Assembly (NCBI GenBank): GCA_934504345.1
Contig: CAKSVR010000028.1
Location: forward strand, 1-30,850
DNA: 30,850 nucleotides
Direction of reading: 5' to 3'
From: an uncultured Agathobaculum sp.
GTDB lineage: Bacteria; Bacillota; Clostridia; Oscillospirales; Butyricicoccaceae
A program made the position numbers and the translations under genes. The notes beneath the pieces were generated by a model. That model was not told the DNA's origin. It did not search any database and saw nothing but the letters and a program-made list of their open reading frames with translations. Positions within the stretch are counted from its first letter, which is position 1. Each line of letters opens with the position of its first letter. This document shows, one piece after another, positions 1 through 7,073 of the stretch.

Positions 1-16
1 GGTTTTCACGAAACAT
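1..16 (-). CDS. 5' edge of a divergent gene (partial)
   Basis: On the minus strand a GAAGGAGA ribosome-binding site (bases 26-19) is followed by ATG at 16-14 and, in another frame, by GTG at 9-7. The GTG has the more usual spacing (10 nt after GGAG) and would start M-K-T; the ATG lies only 3 nt after GGAG. A strong minus-strand promoter at 179-207 supports a gene leaving the window here. Too little coding sequence is present to identify the product. Confidence 0.35.
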
Positions 17-178
17 TCTCTCCTTCTCTGGTTTCGCTTCCAATTTACAGCCGCCCCAATAAAATGCACCTGATCAAGCTGCGTTTTCCGGCCTGCTGCA
101 AGCGGATAGGATTGTTTAGAGTGCAGCCTGCCCGTGCTTCGAAATCCACATCCCTGCAAGGCGTTGACCGCATTTGTT

Positions 179-207
179 ATCATAGCACGGATTAACAAGA
201 ATGGCAA
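179..207 (-). promoter_or_regulatory. Sigma-A type promoter for the divergent gene
   Basis: Read on the minus strand: -35 TTGCCA (207-202), a 17-nt spacer and -10 TATGAT (184-179). Each hexamer is one base from consensus. The predicted start near 172 gives an untranslated leader of about 155-165 nt before the start codon at the left edge. Confidence 0.6.
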
Positions 208-218
208 GAAATTCTTGT
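195..218. promoter_or_regulatory. Inverted repeat over the -35 region (possible operator)
   Basis: ACAAGAAT (195-202) and ATTCTTGT (211-218) are perfect inverted 8-mers separated by 8 nt. The repeat overlaps the -35 hexamer of the minus-strand promoter, which is where a repressor site would sit. No regulator gene is visible to assign it to. Confidence 0.35.
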
Positions 219-529
219 ATACTATATATAAAAAGTTAAATATATTTTGTGCGATAAGTAAAATTGGTGGTTAATGATGCACAATTTTTAATAAAATAAA
301 TAGGCGTAATAATCAAAAAACCGATACAAACCGAGAACCGACGAACGCCGTTGCACGCAGCGCACGCTCCGCCGGAAAAACGGTGTCGGCGTGTTCTTTT
401 CGCGGCCTTGCCGCTGCACCGTGTATCCCGCCTCCATCCGTTTTGCAGGCGCATTCGATGCAAAGGCGCTCCGGCTGCGGAAAACAGTCTGCATTTCTGC
501 CTGTTTTGACAGAATTAAGGCGAAATTCC
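219..529. other. Intergenic stretch without a recognised gene
   Basis: This stretch lies between the two divergent promoters. It begins with about 90 AT-rich bases (roughly 210-310) and then returns to the GC-rich composition of the genome. Short open frames exist on both strands, but none has a convincing ribosome-binding site or a recognisable protein. No tRNA, riboswitch or terminator was recognised here. Confidence 0.5.
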
Positions 530-558
530 TTGAAATACCGCCTGTAAAGTGCTATGCT
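530..558 (+). promoter_or_regulatory. Promoter of sensory module 1
   Basis: -35 TTGAAA (530-535), a 17-nt spacer and -10 TATGCT (553-558). The predicted start is near 565, which rules out the in-frame ATG at 554 as the lipoprotein start and leaves a leader of about 88 nt before the chosen start at 653. Confidence 0.6.
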
Positions 559-569
559 ATTCTTATATA

Positions 570-586
570 TTGCCGCTGGGCGGCGA
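570..586 (+). promoter_or_regulatory. 5'-leader hairpin of module 1
   Basis: TTGCCGC (570-576) pairs with GCGGCGA (580-586) around a 3-nt loop, with one G-U pair. It starts 12 nt after the -10 hexamer, the same distance as the hairpin in front of module 2. It may stabilise the mRNA 5' end or serve as a DNA operator; the sequence does not decide between these. Confidence 0.4.
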
Positions 587-652
587 GGAATGAGGAAAAG
601 AAGGACAGTCTGTCGGGGAGAGGCGGCTGGCACGGGTAAGGAGAATCGATTG

Positions 653-2509
653 ATGAAAACGAAAAAGCGGAAGCGCGGCCTGTCCTTCCTGCTCACGGTG
701 CTGGCAGCAGCGGTATGTCTGCTGACTGGCTGCGGCGCACAAAGGAGCGAAGCGCAGGAGGATGCGGAAACCATTCAGGTCTATCTGTGGAACACCACAC
801 TGTATGAAAAATATGCCCCTTATATCCAGTCGCAGCTGCCGGATGTGAATATTGAGTTCATTGTCGGCAACAACGATCTGGATTTTTACAAATTTCTGAA
901 TGAGAACGGCGGCCTGCCGGACATCATTACCAGCTGCCGCTTCTCGCTGCATGATGCCGCGCCGCTGAAGGACAGTCTGATGAACCTCGCCACGACCAAC
1001 GAGGCGGGCGCGGTCTACAACACCTACCTCAACAGCTTCAAAAACGGGGACGGCAGCGTCAACTGGCTGCCGGTCTGCGCGGACGCGCACGGCTTTGTGG
1101 TCAACCGCAGCCTGTTCGAGAAATACGGCATTCCGCTGCCCACCGATTACGACAGCTTTGTTTCCGCGTGTCAGGCGTTTGAAGAGCACGGCATCCGCGG
1201 CTTTGATGCGGACTATTTATACGACTACACCTGCATGGAAACGCTTCAGGGACTTTCGGCCTCCGAGCTTTCCTCGGCGGAGGGCCGCAAATGGCGCACC
1301 GCGTACAGCGACCCGGCCAACACCGAGAAGGTCGGTCTGGACGACACCGTCTGGCCGACCGCATTCAAGAACCTTGAGCAGTTCATCCGCGACACCGGCC
1401 TGAACGCCGCTGACCTGACACTGAACTACGACGACATCATGGCCCGGATGCGCGGCGGCGAGCTTGCCATGTACTTCGGCAGCTCTGCGGGCGTTAAAAT
1501 CTTACAGGATGAGGGCATCGATACGACCTTCCTGCCGTTCTTCGGTCAGGACGGGCAGCAGTGGCTGATGACCACCCCGTATTTTCAGGTTGCGCTGAAC
1601 CGCAATCTCGAGCAGGACAGCGCACGCCGCGACAAGGCCATGCAAGTGCTCCATGTCATGCTCTCCGAGGATGCACAGAACCGCATCATCTATGACGGAC
1701 AGGACATTCTGAGTTACAGCCAGAACGTCAGCCTCCGTCTGACCGATTATCTGGAGGATGTGCGCTCGGTGGTTGAGCAGAACCATATGTACATCCGCAT
1801 CGCCTCCAGCGATTTCTTTTCGGTGTCCAAGGATGTGGTTTCGCGCATGATCGCGGGCGAATACACGGCAGAGCAGGCGTATCAGGCGTTCAACGCGCAG
1901 CTGCTTGCGGACGATACGGACACGGCACAGACCGTTCTGACCTCGGACAAGGGCTATTCGAATGTTTTCCATGCGGACGGCGGCAATGCCGGCTTCTCCG
2001 TGATGGCGAACACGCTGCGCGGCGTGTATGACACCGATGTGCTCATCGCTGCGGCGAACAGCTTTACCGGCAGCGTTCTGGCGGCAGACTACACCGAGAA
2101 GATGGCGGCCTCTATGATCATGCCGAACAGTCTGCTCGCGTATCAGCGCACGATGAACGGTGCGGAGCTGACCGAAACCGTCCGCGCCTTTGTCGAGGGC
2201 TGCGAGGGCGGCTTTACGCCGTTCAACCGCGGCTCTCTGCCGGTGGTCAGCGGCATCGCCATCGAGGTCAAGGAGGAAAACGGCGGCTTTGTGCTGACCG
2301 GGCTTACGCGGGACGGCAAACCGCTCCGCGAGGACGATAGCGTAACCGTGACCTGTCTGGCAACGGCGGGCAGCATGGCGCCGCTGCTCGCGGACGAGAG
2401 CCGCGCCTTTGAGGGCGGCGACACGACGGTCCGGGACACATGGAGAGCATATATCTCCGGTGGGAACGCCGCGCTGGCGGAGCCGGAACACTATATTACA
2501 TTGAGGTAA
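653..2509 (+). CDS. Solute-binding lipoprotein with a 5'-nucleotidase C-terminal-like domain
   Basis: The 618-aa protein has a lipoprotein signal peptide (basic start, hydrophobic core, lipobox L-T-G-C with Cys27), so it should be anchored on the outside of the membrane. The start was chosen because TAAGGAG (637-643) precedes this ATG by 9 nt and the promoter excludes an earlier one. Residues of about 35-430 resemble family-1 (sugar-type) extracellular solute-binding proteins. Residues of about 440-600 resemble the C-terminal domain of 5'-nucleotidases: D-V-L-I-A-A-A-N near 461, M-P-N-S-L then a N-G-A-E-L helix, L-P-V-V-S-G, D-G-K-P-L, and a terminal R-D-T-W-R-A-Y-I. The metallophosphatase domain that normally precedes it is absent, so hydrolysis is not expected. 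The hybrid kinase starts 6 nt downstream and no permease is nearby, so I infer a ligand-sensing partner of that kinase rather than a transporter subunit. The ligand is unknown. Confidence 0.75.
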   Translation: MKTKKRKRGLSFLLTVLAAAVCLLTGCGAQRSEAQEDAETIQVYLWNTTLYEKYAPYIQSQLPDVNIEFIVGNNDLDFYKFLNENGGLPDIITSCRFSLHDAAPLKDSLMNLATTNEAGAVYNTYLNSFKNGDGSVNWLPVCADAHGFVVNRSLFEKYGIPLPTDYDSFVSACQAFEEHGIRGFDADYLYDYTCMETLQGLSASELSSAEGRKWRTAYSDPANTEKVGLDDTVWPTAFKNLEQFIRDTGLNAADLTLNYDDIMARMRGGELAMYFGSSAGVKILQDEGIDTTFLPFFGQDGQQWLMTTPYFQVALNRNLEQDSARRDKAMQVLHVMLSEDAQNRIIYDGQDILSYSQNVSLRLTDYLEDVRSVVEQNHMYIRIASSDFFSVSKDVVSRMIAGEYTAEQAYQAFNAQLLADDTDTAQTVLTSDKGYSNVFHADGGNAGFSVMANTLRGVYDTDVLIAAANSFTGSVLAADYTEKMAASMIMPNSLLAYQRTMNGAELTETVRAFVEGCEGGFTPFNRGSLPVVSGIAIEVKEENGGFVLTGLTRDGKPLREDDSVTVTCLATAGSMAPLLADESRAFEGGDTTVRDTWRAYISGGNAALAEPEHYITLR

Positions 2510-2515
2510 ACAGGA

Positions 2516-5464
2516 ATGACTGACAAAAAACGCGGCGGAAAATTGAAAAGCCGCCTCCCGCAGCACTGGCGCAGCACAGTCGCTGCTCTGCTCGTCCTGT
2601 TCGTGCTGATCGGCGGCAGCTGCGCCCGGTACGTCCTGTTCATCTCGCAGACGGTCTATCAGGAGAGCACCTCGCATCTGTCCGAGCTTGTGCATAAATC
2701 CGACAATACGCTGAACCAGCTGGTCGGCCGAAACCGGATGATCCTGCATCTGTGGGGCGGTTTGCTGGAGATCGCCTCGAGCGAGGAGCAGATCCGCTCC
2801 GGTATGGACGAGATGCAGCAGGAAACCGGCTGCGCCGCCCTCTACTTCCTCGCTTCGGACGGCAACTGCATGACGCAGGACGGCGAAAAGAGCAGCCTTG
2901 GCTCGCAGACCGATCTGGGCACGCAGTTTTTCACCGGAAAGGACTTCGTTGTGAACACGGCGCTGCCCGGCAAGCCGCAGATGCTCGTGTTCGTCTGCTC
3001 GGAGGTGAGCGGCACCTACCGCGGCTTCGACTACGATGCGGTCGCCATCGCCTATTATAATGATACGGTGCTGAGCGCGATCGACAGCTCTGCCTTCGAC
3101 GGCGCGGCGCACAGCTATGTCACCTACCCGGACGGGCGCGTCGTGCTCGACAGCGAGGCCGACAGCGACGACCCGGTCTATAACCTGCTCGCGGAGCTGC
3201 GCAGCAACTCCGATCTGTCCGGGAAAAAATTCGATGCGCTGAGCGACGATTTCGCGCAGGGCAGGAACGGCAGTATGATGCTGGCACTGCGGGGAACCCG
3301 GTACTATCTGGTCTACGAGAACACGGGTATCCAGGACTGGATCATGCTCGGCCTTGTCCCGGTCCGCATCGTCAACGCCAGCATGGGTACGCTGTGGCTC
3401 CGGACGGTCGAGATCGTGACTGTTGTCGCGTGCCTGCTCATGGTGCTGCTCATCACGCTCATCGTACGCAGAAGCCGCAATGCGCTGCGGCGGAAAGATA
3501 CCGAGCTCCTGTACAAGGATGAGCTGTTCACCCGGCTCTCGCGCAACGTGGACGACGTTTTCTTCATGCTGGATGCCGAAACCTCCCGCACGGACTATGT
3601 CAGCCCGAACATCGAGCGGCTGCTGGGCTTGCCGCTCGAGCAGGTGCGGCAGGACATCCGTGTGCTGAGGCTGCTGCACCCGGAGGACTCTCACGACCGC
3701 AATAAGAACTTCCTCGCAGGGATGCGGTGCGACGAGCAGCGCGAATGGGATGTCGATTATGCCCATCGGCAGACCGGTGAGCGCCACTGGTTCCATGTCG
3801 TTGCCATGGGCAGCAAGGTCGCAGGCCGGACCAAGTACATCCTCGTGATGTCCGACCGCACGGCCGACCGAAAGAACAATCAGGCGCTTTCCGAGGCGGT
3901 CGCGGCCGCCGAAGCCGCCAGCCGCGCCAAGAGCACCTTCCTGTCCAATATGTCGCACGATATCCGCACACCGATGAATGCGATCATCGGCTTTACCACT
4001 CTTGCGGTCAGCAATATCGACAATCAGGAACGGGTGAAGGATTATCTGACCAAAACCCTCTCCTCGAGCCGCCACCTGCTCTCGCTCATCAACGATATTC
4101 TGGATATGAGCCGCATCGAGAGCGGCAAGCTCCATCTGGAGGAAACCGAGGTCAACCTGTCCGAGATGCTGCACGACATCAAGACCATCGTCGGCGGACA
4201 GGTGCACGCCAAGCAGCTCGAGCTTTATATGGATGCGCTTGACGTTGTTGACGAGGACGTTTACTGCGACCGGACACGGATGGGGCAGATATTGCTCAAC
4301 CTGCTGTCCAACGCCATCAAGTTCACGCCGGCGGGCGGCACGGTATCCGTGCGTGTCCGGCAGCTTGCCGGAATCGTGCGCGACCGTGCACAGTACGAGT
4401 TCCGTGTCCGCGACAACGGCATCGGCATGAGCTCGGAGTTCGCGCAGAAGATCTTCGAGCCGTTTGAACGCGAGCGTACCTCCACGGTCAGCCGGATACA
4501 GGGAACCGGCCTCGGCATGGCCATCACCCGGAACATCGTCGAGATGATGGGCGGCACGATCGAGGTGCAGACCGAGAAGAACCGGGGCACCGAGTTTATC
4601 ATCTGCCTGCCGCTGCGCGTGCAGACCGGAACCCGCCACGAGGAAAAGATCGTGGAGCTGGCCGGCCTCAAGGCGCTGGTGGTGGACGACGATTTCAACA
4701 CCTGCGACAGCGTGGCAAAGCTGCTGACCCGTGTGGGAATGCGTGCGGAGTGGACGCTCTCCGGCCGGGAGGCTGTGCTGCGTGCGCGGCAGTCCATCGA
4801 GCTGGGCGACCCCTGCCGTGCCTATATCATCGACTGGCGGCTGCCGGATATGAACGGCATCGAGGTCACGCGCCAGATCCGCAGCCTGAACGATGACACC
4901 CCCATCATCATCCTGACCGCCTATGACTGGTCGGACATCGAAGCGGAGGCAAAGGCGGCGGGCGTGACGGCGTTCTGCTCCAAGCCGATGTTCCTGTCCG
5001 ACCTGCGCGACACCCTGCTGACAGCCATCGGACATACGCAGCCGGCGGCGCAGGACATCCTGCCCGGGAAAAACGCCGACTTCTGCGGACGGCATATCCT
5101 GCTGGTCGAGGATAACGAGCTGAACCGCGAGATCGCGATTACAATCCTGCACGAGTACGGTTTTCTGGTCGATACCGCCGAGAACGGCGCGGTCGCGGTG
5201 GAAAAGATCCGCACCTCGGAGCCGGGACGCTATGATCTGGTGCTGATGGATGTGCAGATGCCGGTCATGGACGGCTGCACCGCTACCCGGCACATCCGTG
5301 CGCTGAAGGACCCGGCGCGCGCCGCAGTCCCGATCGTTGCCATGACGGCCAACGTGTTCGAGGAGGAGCGAAAGCGGGCGTTCGATTGCGGCATGAACGG
5401 CTTTTTGTCCAAGCCGATCGTGATCGAGGAGCTGATCGACGTCCTGAAGGACATTATGCACTGA
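2516..5464 (+). CDS. Hybrid sensor histidine kinase with PAS and two receiver domains
   Basis: A 982-aa membrane kinase. Transmembrane segments at about 19-43 and 298-318 enclose an extracellular sensor domain of about 250 residues. A PAS domain follows (about 335-455), then the dimerisation/phosphoacceptor domain with His481 in F-L-S-N-M-S-H-D-I-R-T-P, and an ATPase domain with the N box (L-L-S-N-A-I-K-F) and G boxes (D-N-G-I-G-M, G-T-G-L-G-M). Two receivers end the protein: the first from about 718 with Asp773, the second with Asp912 in L-M-D-V-Q-M-P. All phosphorelay residues look intact. There is no Hpt domain, so a separate phosphotransfer protein is presumably needed for output. The gene begins 6 nt after the lipoprotein stop and takes its GAGG from across that stop, so the two are probably co-translated. 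The extracellular domain probably reads the lipoprotein's ligand state (inference). Confidence 0.9.
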   Translation: MTDKKRGGKLKSRLPQHWRSTVAALLVLFVLIGGSCARYVLFISQTVYQESTSHLSELVHKSDNTLNQLVGRNRMILHLWGGLLEIASSEEQIRSGMDEMQQETGCAALYFLASDGNCMTQDGEKSSLGSQTDLGTQFFTGKDFVVNTALPGKPQMLVFVCSEVSGTYRGFDYDAVAIAYYNDTVLSAIDSSAFDGAAHSYVTYPDGRVVLDSEADSDDPVYNLLAELRSNSDLSGKKFDALSDDFAQGRNGSMMLALRGTRYYLVYENTGIQDWIMLGLVPVRIVNASMGTLWLRTVEIVTVVACLLMVLLITLIVRRSRNALRRKDTELLYKDELFTRLSRNVDDVFFMLDAETSRTDYVSPNIERLLGLPLEQVRQDIRVLRLLHPEDSHDRNKNFLAGMRCDEQREWDVDYAHRQTGERHWFHVVAMGSKVAGRTKYILVMSDRTADRKNNQALSEAVAAAEAASRAKSTFLSNMSHDIRTPMNAIIGFTTLAVSNIDNQERVKDYLTKTLSSSRHLLSLINDILDMSRIESGKLHLEETEVNLSEMLHDIKTIVGGQVHAKQLELYMDALDVVDEDVYCDRTRMGQILLNLLSNAIKFTPAGGTVSVRVRQLAGIVRDRAQYEFRVRDNGIGMSSEFAQKIFEPFERERTSTVSRIQGTGLGMAITRNIVEMMGGTIEVQTEKNRGTEFIICLPLRVQTGTRHEEKIVELAGLKALVVDDDFNTCDSVAKLLTRVGMRAEWTLSGREAVLRARQSIELGDPCRAYIIDWRLPDMNGIEVTRQIRSLNDDTPIIILTAYDWSDIEAEAKAAGVTAFCSKPMFLSDLRDTLLTAIGHTQPAAQDILPGKNADFCGRHILLVEDNELNREIAITILHEYGFLVDTAENGAVAVEKIRTSEPGRYDLVLMDVQMPVMDGCTATRHIRALKDPARAAVPIVAMTANVFEEERKRAFDCGMNGFLSKPIVIEELIDVLKDIMH

Positions 5465-5486
5465 CCGCGCCATGCGGATACACCAG

Positions 5487-5531
5487 AACCCGGAGTACCG
5501 GCCGAAAACGGCTGACGGTACTCCGGGTTTT
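5487..5531 (+). terminator. Rho-independent terminator of module 1
   Basis: AACCCGGAGTACCG (5487-5500) and CGGTACTCCGGGTT (5516-5529) form a perfect 14-bp stem that ends in a short T run. The loop contains a smaller GCCG/CGGC pairing. It lies 23 nt after the kinase stop. Confidence 0.85.
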
Positions 5532-5672
5532 CGGATATGCAGAGGCCGCAGCGCGGTAAGGCAAAAAAATCCGTTAAAAAAATTTTTCAGAAGCCGGAAC
5601 CTTTTTAGATGTGCTTCGTCTAATAAAGGGAAAGAGAACAGATACTGCTCTCTTAGAAAGAAGGCTTTTTAC

Positions 5673-6026
5673 ATGAAAAAAACACTGATGGTATTTGCGT
5701 GCACGGCGCTGCTGGCTGCATCGCTTTCGGCATGCGGCAGCAAGCCCGCCGAGAATACGGATACCGGTACAGCTTCTTCCTCGAGCAGCGAACAGCAGCA
5801 GGAAAATACGCTCACCGGCGCGCTCGATGAGAAGAAGAACGGTATGTTCGTTGTAACGGATGCCAAGGGTGTGTCCTATGAATTTACCTACGATCCCTCC
5901 GATACGCCGAAGGGTCTGGACGGTGTCGCAGCGGGCGATTCGGTCACTGTGACTTATACGGGCACGGTTTCCGAGGTCGATTCGTTTGACGGCACGATCC
6001 TTTCGGTCGAGAAAGCACAGAATTAA
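5673..6026 (+). CDS. Small secreted lipoprotein of unknown function
   Basis: The 117-aa product has a lipoprotein signal (M-K-K start, lipobox L-S-A-C), a Ser/Glu/Gln-rich linker of about 25 residues and then about 65 residues rich in short beta-prone stretches (F-V-V-T, V-S-Y-E-F-T-Y, S-V-T-V-T-Y-T-G). The end resembles a small OB-like or beta-barrel fold, but I do not recognise a named family. The start is set by AAGAAGG ending at 5664, 8 nt before the ATG; the same frame is open further upstream but crosses the module-1 terminator, so a longer protein is unlikely. It is flanked by terminators and is probably monocistronic. Its position between two sensing modules may be coincidental. Confidence 0.75.
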   Translation: MKKTLMVFACTALLAASLSACGSKPAENTDTGTASSSSSEQQQENTLTGALDEKKNGMFVVTDAKGVSYEFTYDPSDTPKGLDGVAAGDSVTVTYTGTVSEVDSFDGTILSVEKAQN

Positions 6027-6057
6027 AGATGCGGCTGCCGCTTGGAAAGAACGCAAG

Positions 6058-6112
6058 GAAATCCCCTGCCGGGGACAGATTTTCTGTCACCCCGACAGGG
6101 GATTTCGCTTTT
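6058..6112 (+). terminator. Terminator after the small lipoprotein
   Basis: GAAATCCCCTGCCGGGG (6058-6074) pairs with CCCCGACAGGGGATTTC (6090-6106) with one mismatch. The loop continues as ACAGA/TCTGT, making a very long hairpin. The following T run is weak (GCTTTT). Confidence 0.7.
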
Positions 6113-6167
6113 CGGGACGGCTGCTCGGCCTTGTCCTCGCCGAGTCATCAACAAGCAGAATTTTCTG

Positions 6168-6196
6168 TTGTGCAGGGGCGCGGCAGCGTGTATAAT
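6168..6196 (+). promoter_or_regulatory. Promoter of sensory module 2
   Basis: -35 TTGTGC (6168-6173), a 17-nt spacer and a perfect -10 TATAAT (6191-6196). The predicted start is near 6203, giving a leader of about 58 nt. Confidence 0.7.
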
Positions 6197-6207
6197 AAGG
6201 GATGAAT

Positions 6208-6226
6208 TGTGCCGATATGCGGCACA
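6208..6226 (+). promoter_or_regulatory. 5'-leader inverted repeat of module 2
   Basis: TGTGCCG (6208-6214) and CGGCACA (6220-6226) are perfect inverted 7-mers with a 5-nt loop. The repeat begins 12 nt after the -10 hexamer, as in module 1, and shares the TGCCG/CGGC core. It could be an operator or an mRNA 5' hairpin. Confidence 0.45.
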
Positions 6227-6260
6227 GACAACGAGTAAGAGAGAGGACACCGGCATTGGT

Positions 6261-7073
6261 ATGAACAGACACAAACGGGTAAGATGCACTCTGGCGCTTT
6301 TGACCATGCTGACGGCGGGTCTGCTGTCCGGCTGCGCTTCGGATGCGGCATCCGACAGCACACTCCCGACGATCACCGTCGGCAGCGACACCTATCCGCC
6401 TTATGTCTATATGGACAATAACGGCGACATTACCGGTCTGGACGTGGATATTGCGGAGGAGGCATTCCGCCGCATGGGATACCGCGCGGAATTCACCACG
6501 ATCGACTGGGAACAGAAAACCGAACTGGTCGATAACGGAGAAATCGACTGCATCTGGGGCTGCTTCTCCATGGACGGCCGCGAGAACGACTATCAGTGGG
6601 CGGGACCGTATCTGGTAAGCCGTCAGGTCATCGCCGTCGGCGCGCAGAGCGGCATCGAACAAATGAGCGATCTCGCCGGAAAGACCATCGCGGTGCAGGC
6701 CACCGGCAAGCCGGAGGCGATCTTTCTGAGCGGAGGCGAAAACGTCCCGGCCTTCCGAAATATCATCAGCCTTGCTGACCGCAGTGTGCAGTATGCCATG
6801 CTGGACTGCGGCTATGTGGACGCGGTAGCAGCGCACGAGGAGGCCATCCGGCAGTATATGAAGGACTACGGCGCGAGCTTCCGCATTCTGGATGAAACGC
6901 TGCTGACGACCGGCATCGGCGTGGCATTTTCCAAGCACGACACACGCGGTCTGGCGGCGCAGCTGACCGAGGTTTTCGCGCAGATGCGCGAGGACGGCAG
7001 TATGGAACAGCTGGCCGAAAAATATCTCGAGGTTCCCGCGCACAGTCTGGAGGTGGAGCAGCTTGAACAATAA
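6261..7073 (+). CDS. Family-3 extracellular solute-binding lipoprotein
   Basis: The 270-aa protein has a lipobox (L-L-S-G-C, Cys25) and then the fold signature of amino-acid-type (family 3) binding proteins: the T-I-T-V-G-S-D-T-Y-P-P-Y start strand, G-L-D-V-D-I-A-E-E near residue 60, a D-C-I-W-G block, and L-A-G-K-T-I-A-V-Q at the hinge to lobe 2. Length and order fit a complete single binding module. The chosen ATG is preceded by GAGAGGAC at a somewhat long distance (about 13 nt); an earlier start would lie outside the transcript. The stop overlaps the next gene's TTG start, so the two are translationally coupled. No ABC permease or ATPase is near, so a role as the ligand receptor for the following kinase is the best inference. 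Confidence 0.85.
   Translation: MNRHKRVRCTLALLTMLTAGLLSGCASDAASDSTLPTITVGSDTYPPYVYMDNNGDITGLDVDIAEEAFRRMGYRAEFTTIDWEQKTELVDNGEIDCIWGCFSMDGRENDYQWAGPYLVSRQVIAVGAQSGIEQMSDLAGKTIAVQATGKPEAIFLSGGENVPAFRNIISLADRSVQYAMLDCGYVDAVAAHEEAIRQYMKDYGASFRILDETLLTTGIGVAFSKHDTRGLAAQLTEVFAQMREDGSMEQLAEKYLEVPAHSLEVEQLEQ

Noticed and set aside
554..652. Longer N-terminus for the module-1 lipoprotein
   Set aside because: The ATG at 554 falls inside the -10 hexamer of the promoter, and the extension would bury the lipoprotein signal peptide.
236..774. Minus-strand open frames in the first intergenic region
   Set aside because: Low-complexity products rich in Arg, Ser and Ala, no ribosome-binding sites, and they overlap the promoter and start of the module-1 lipoprotein.
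1502..5473. A 1323-codon open frame on the minus strand
   Set aside because: It is a shadow of the module-1 lipoprotein and kinase genes: GC-rich codons leave the opposite strand open. It has no domain or ribosome-binding site, while the + strand frames have clear domains.
5472..5672. N-terminal extension of the small lipoprotein
   Set aside because: It crosses a strong terminator and would place the signal peptide 67 residues inside the protein.
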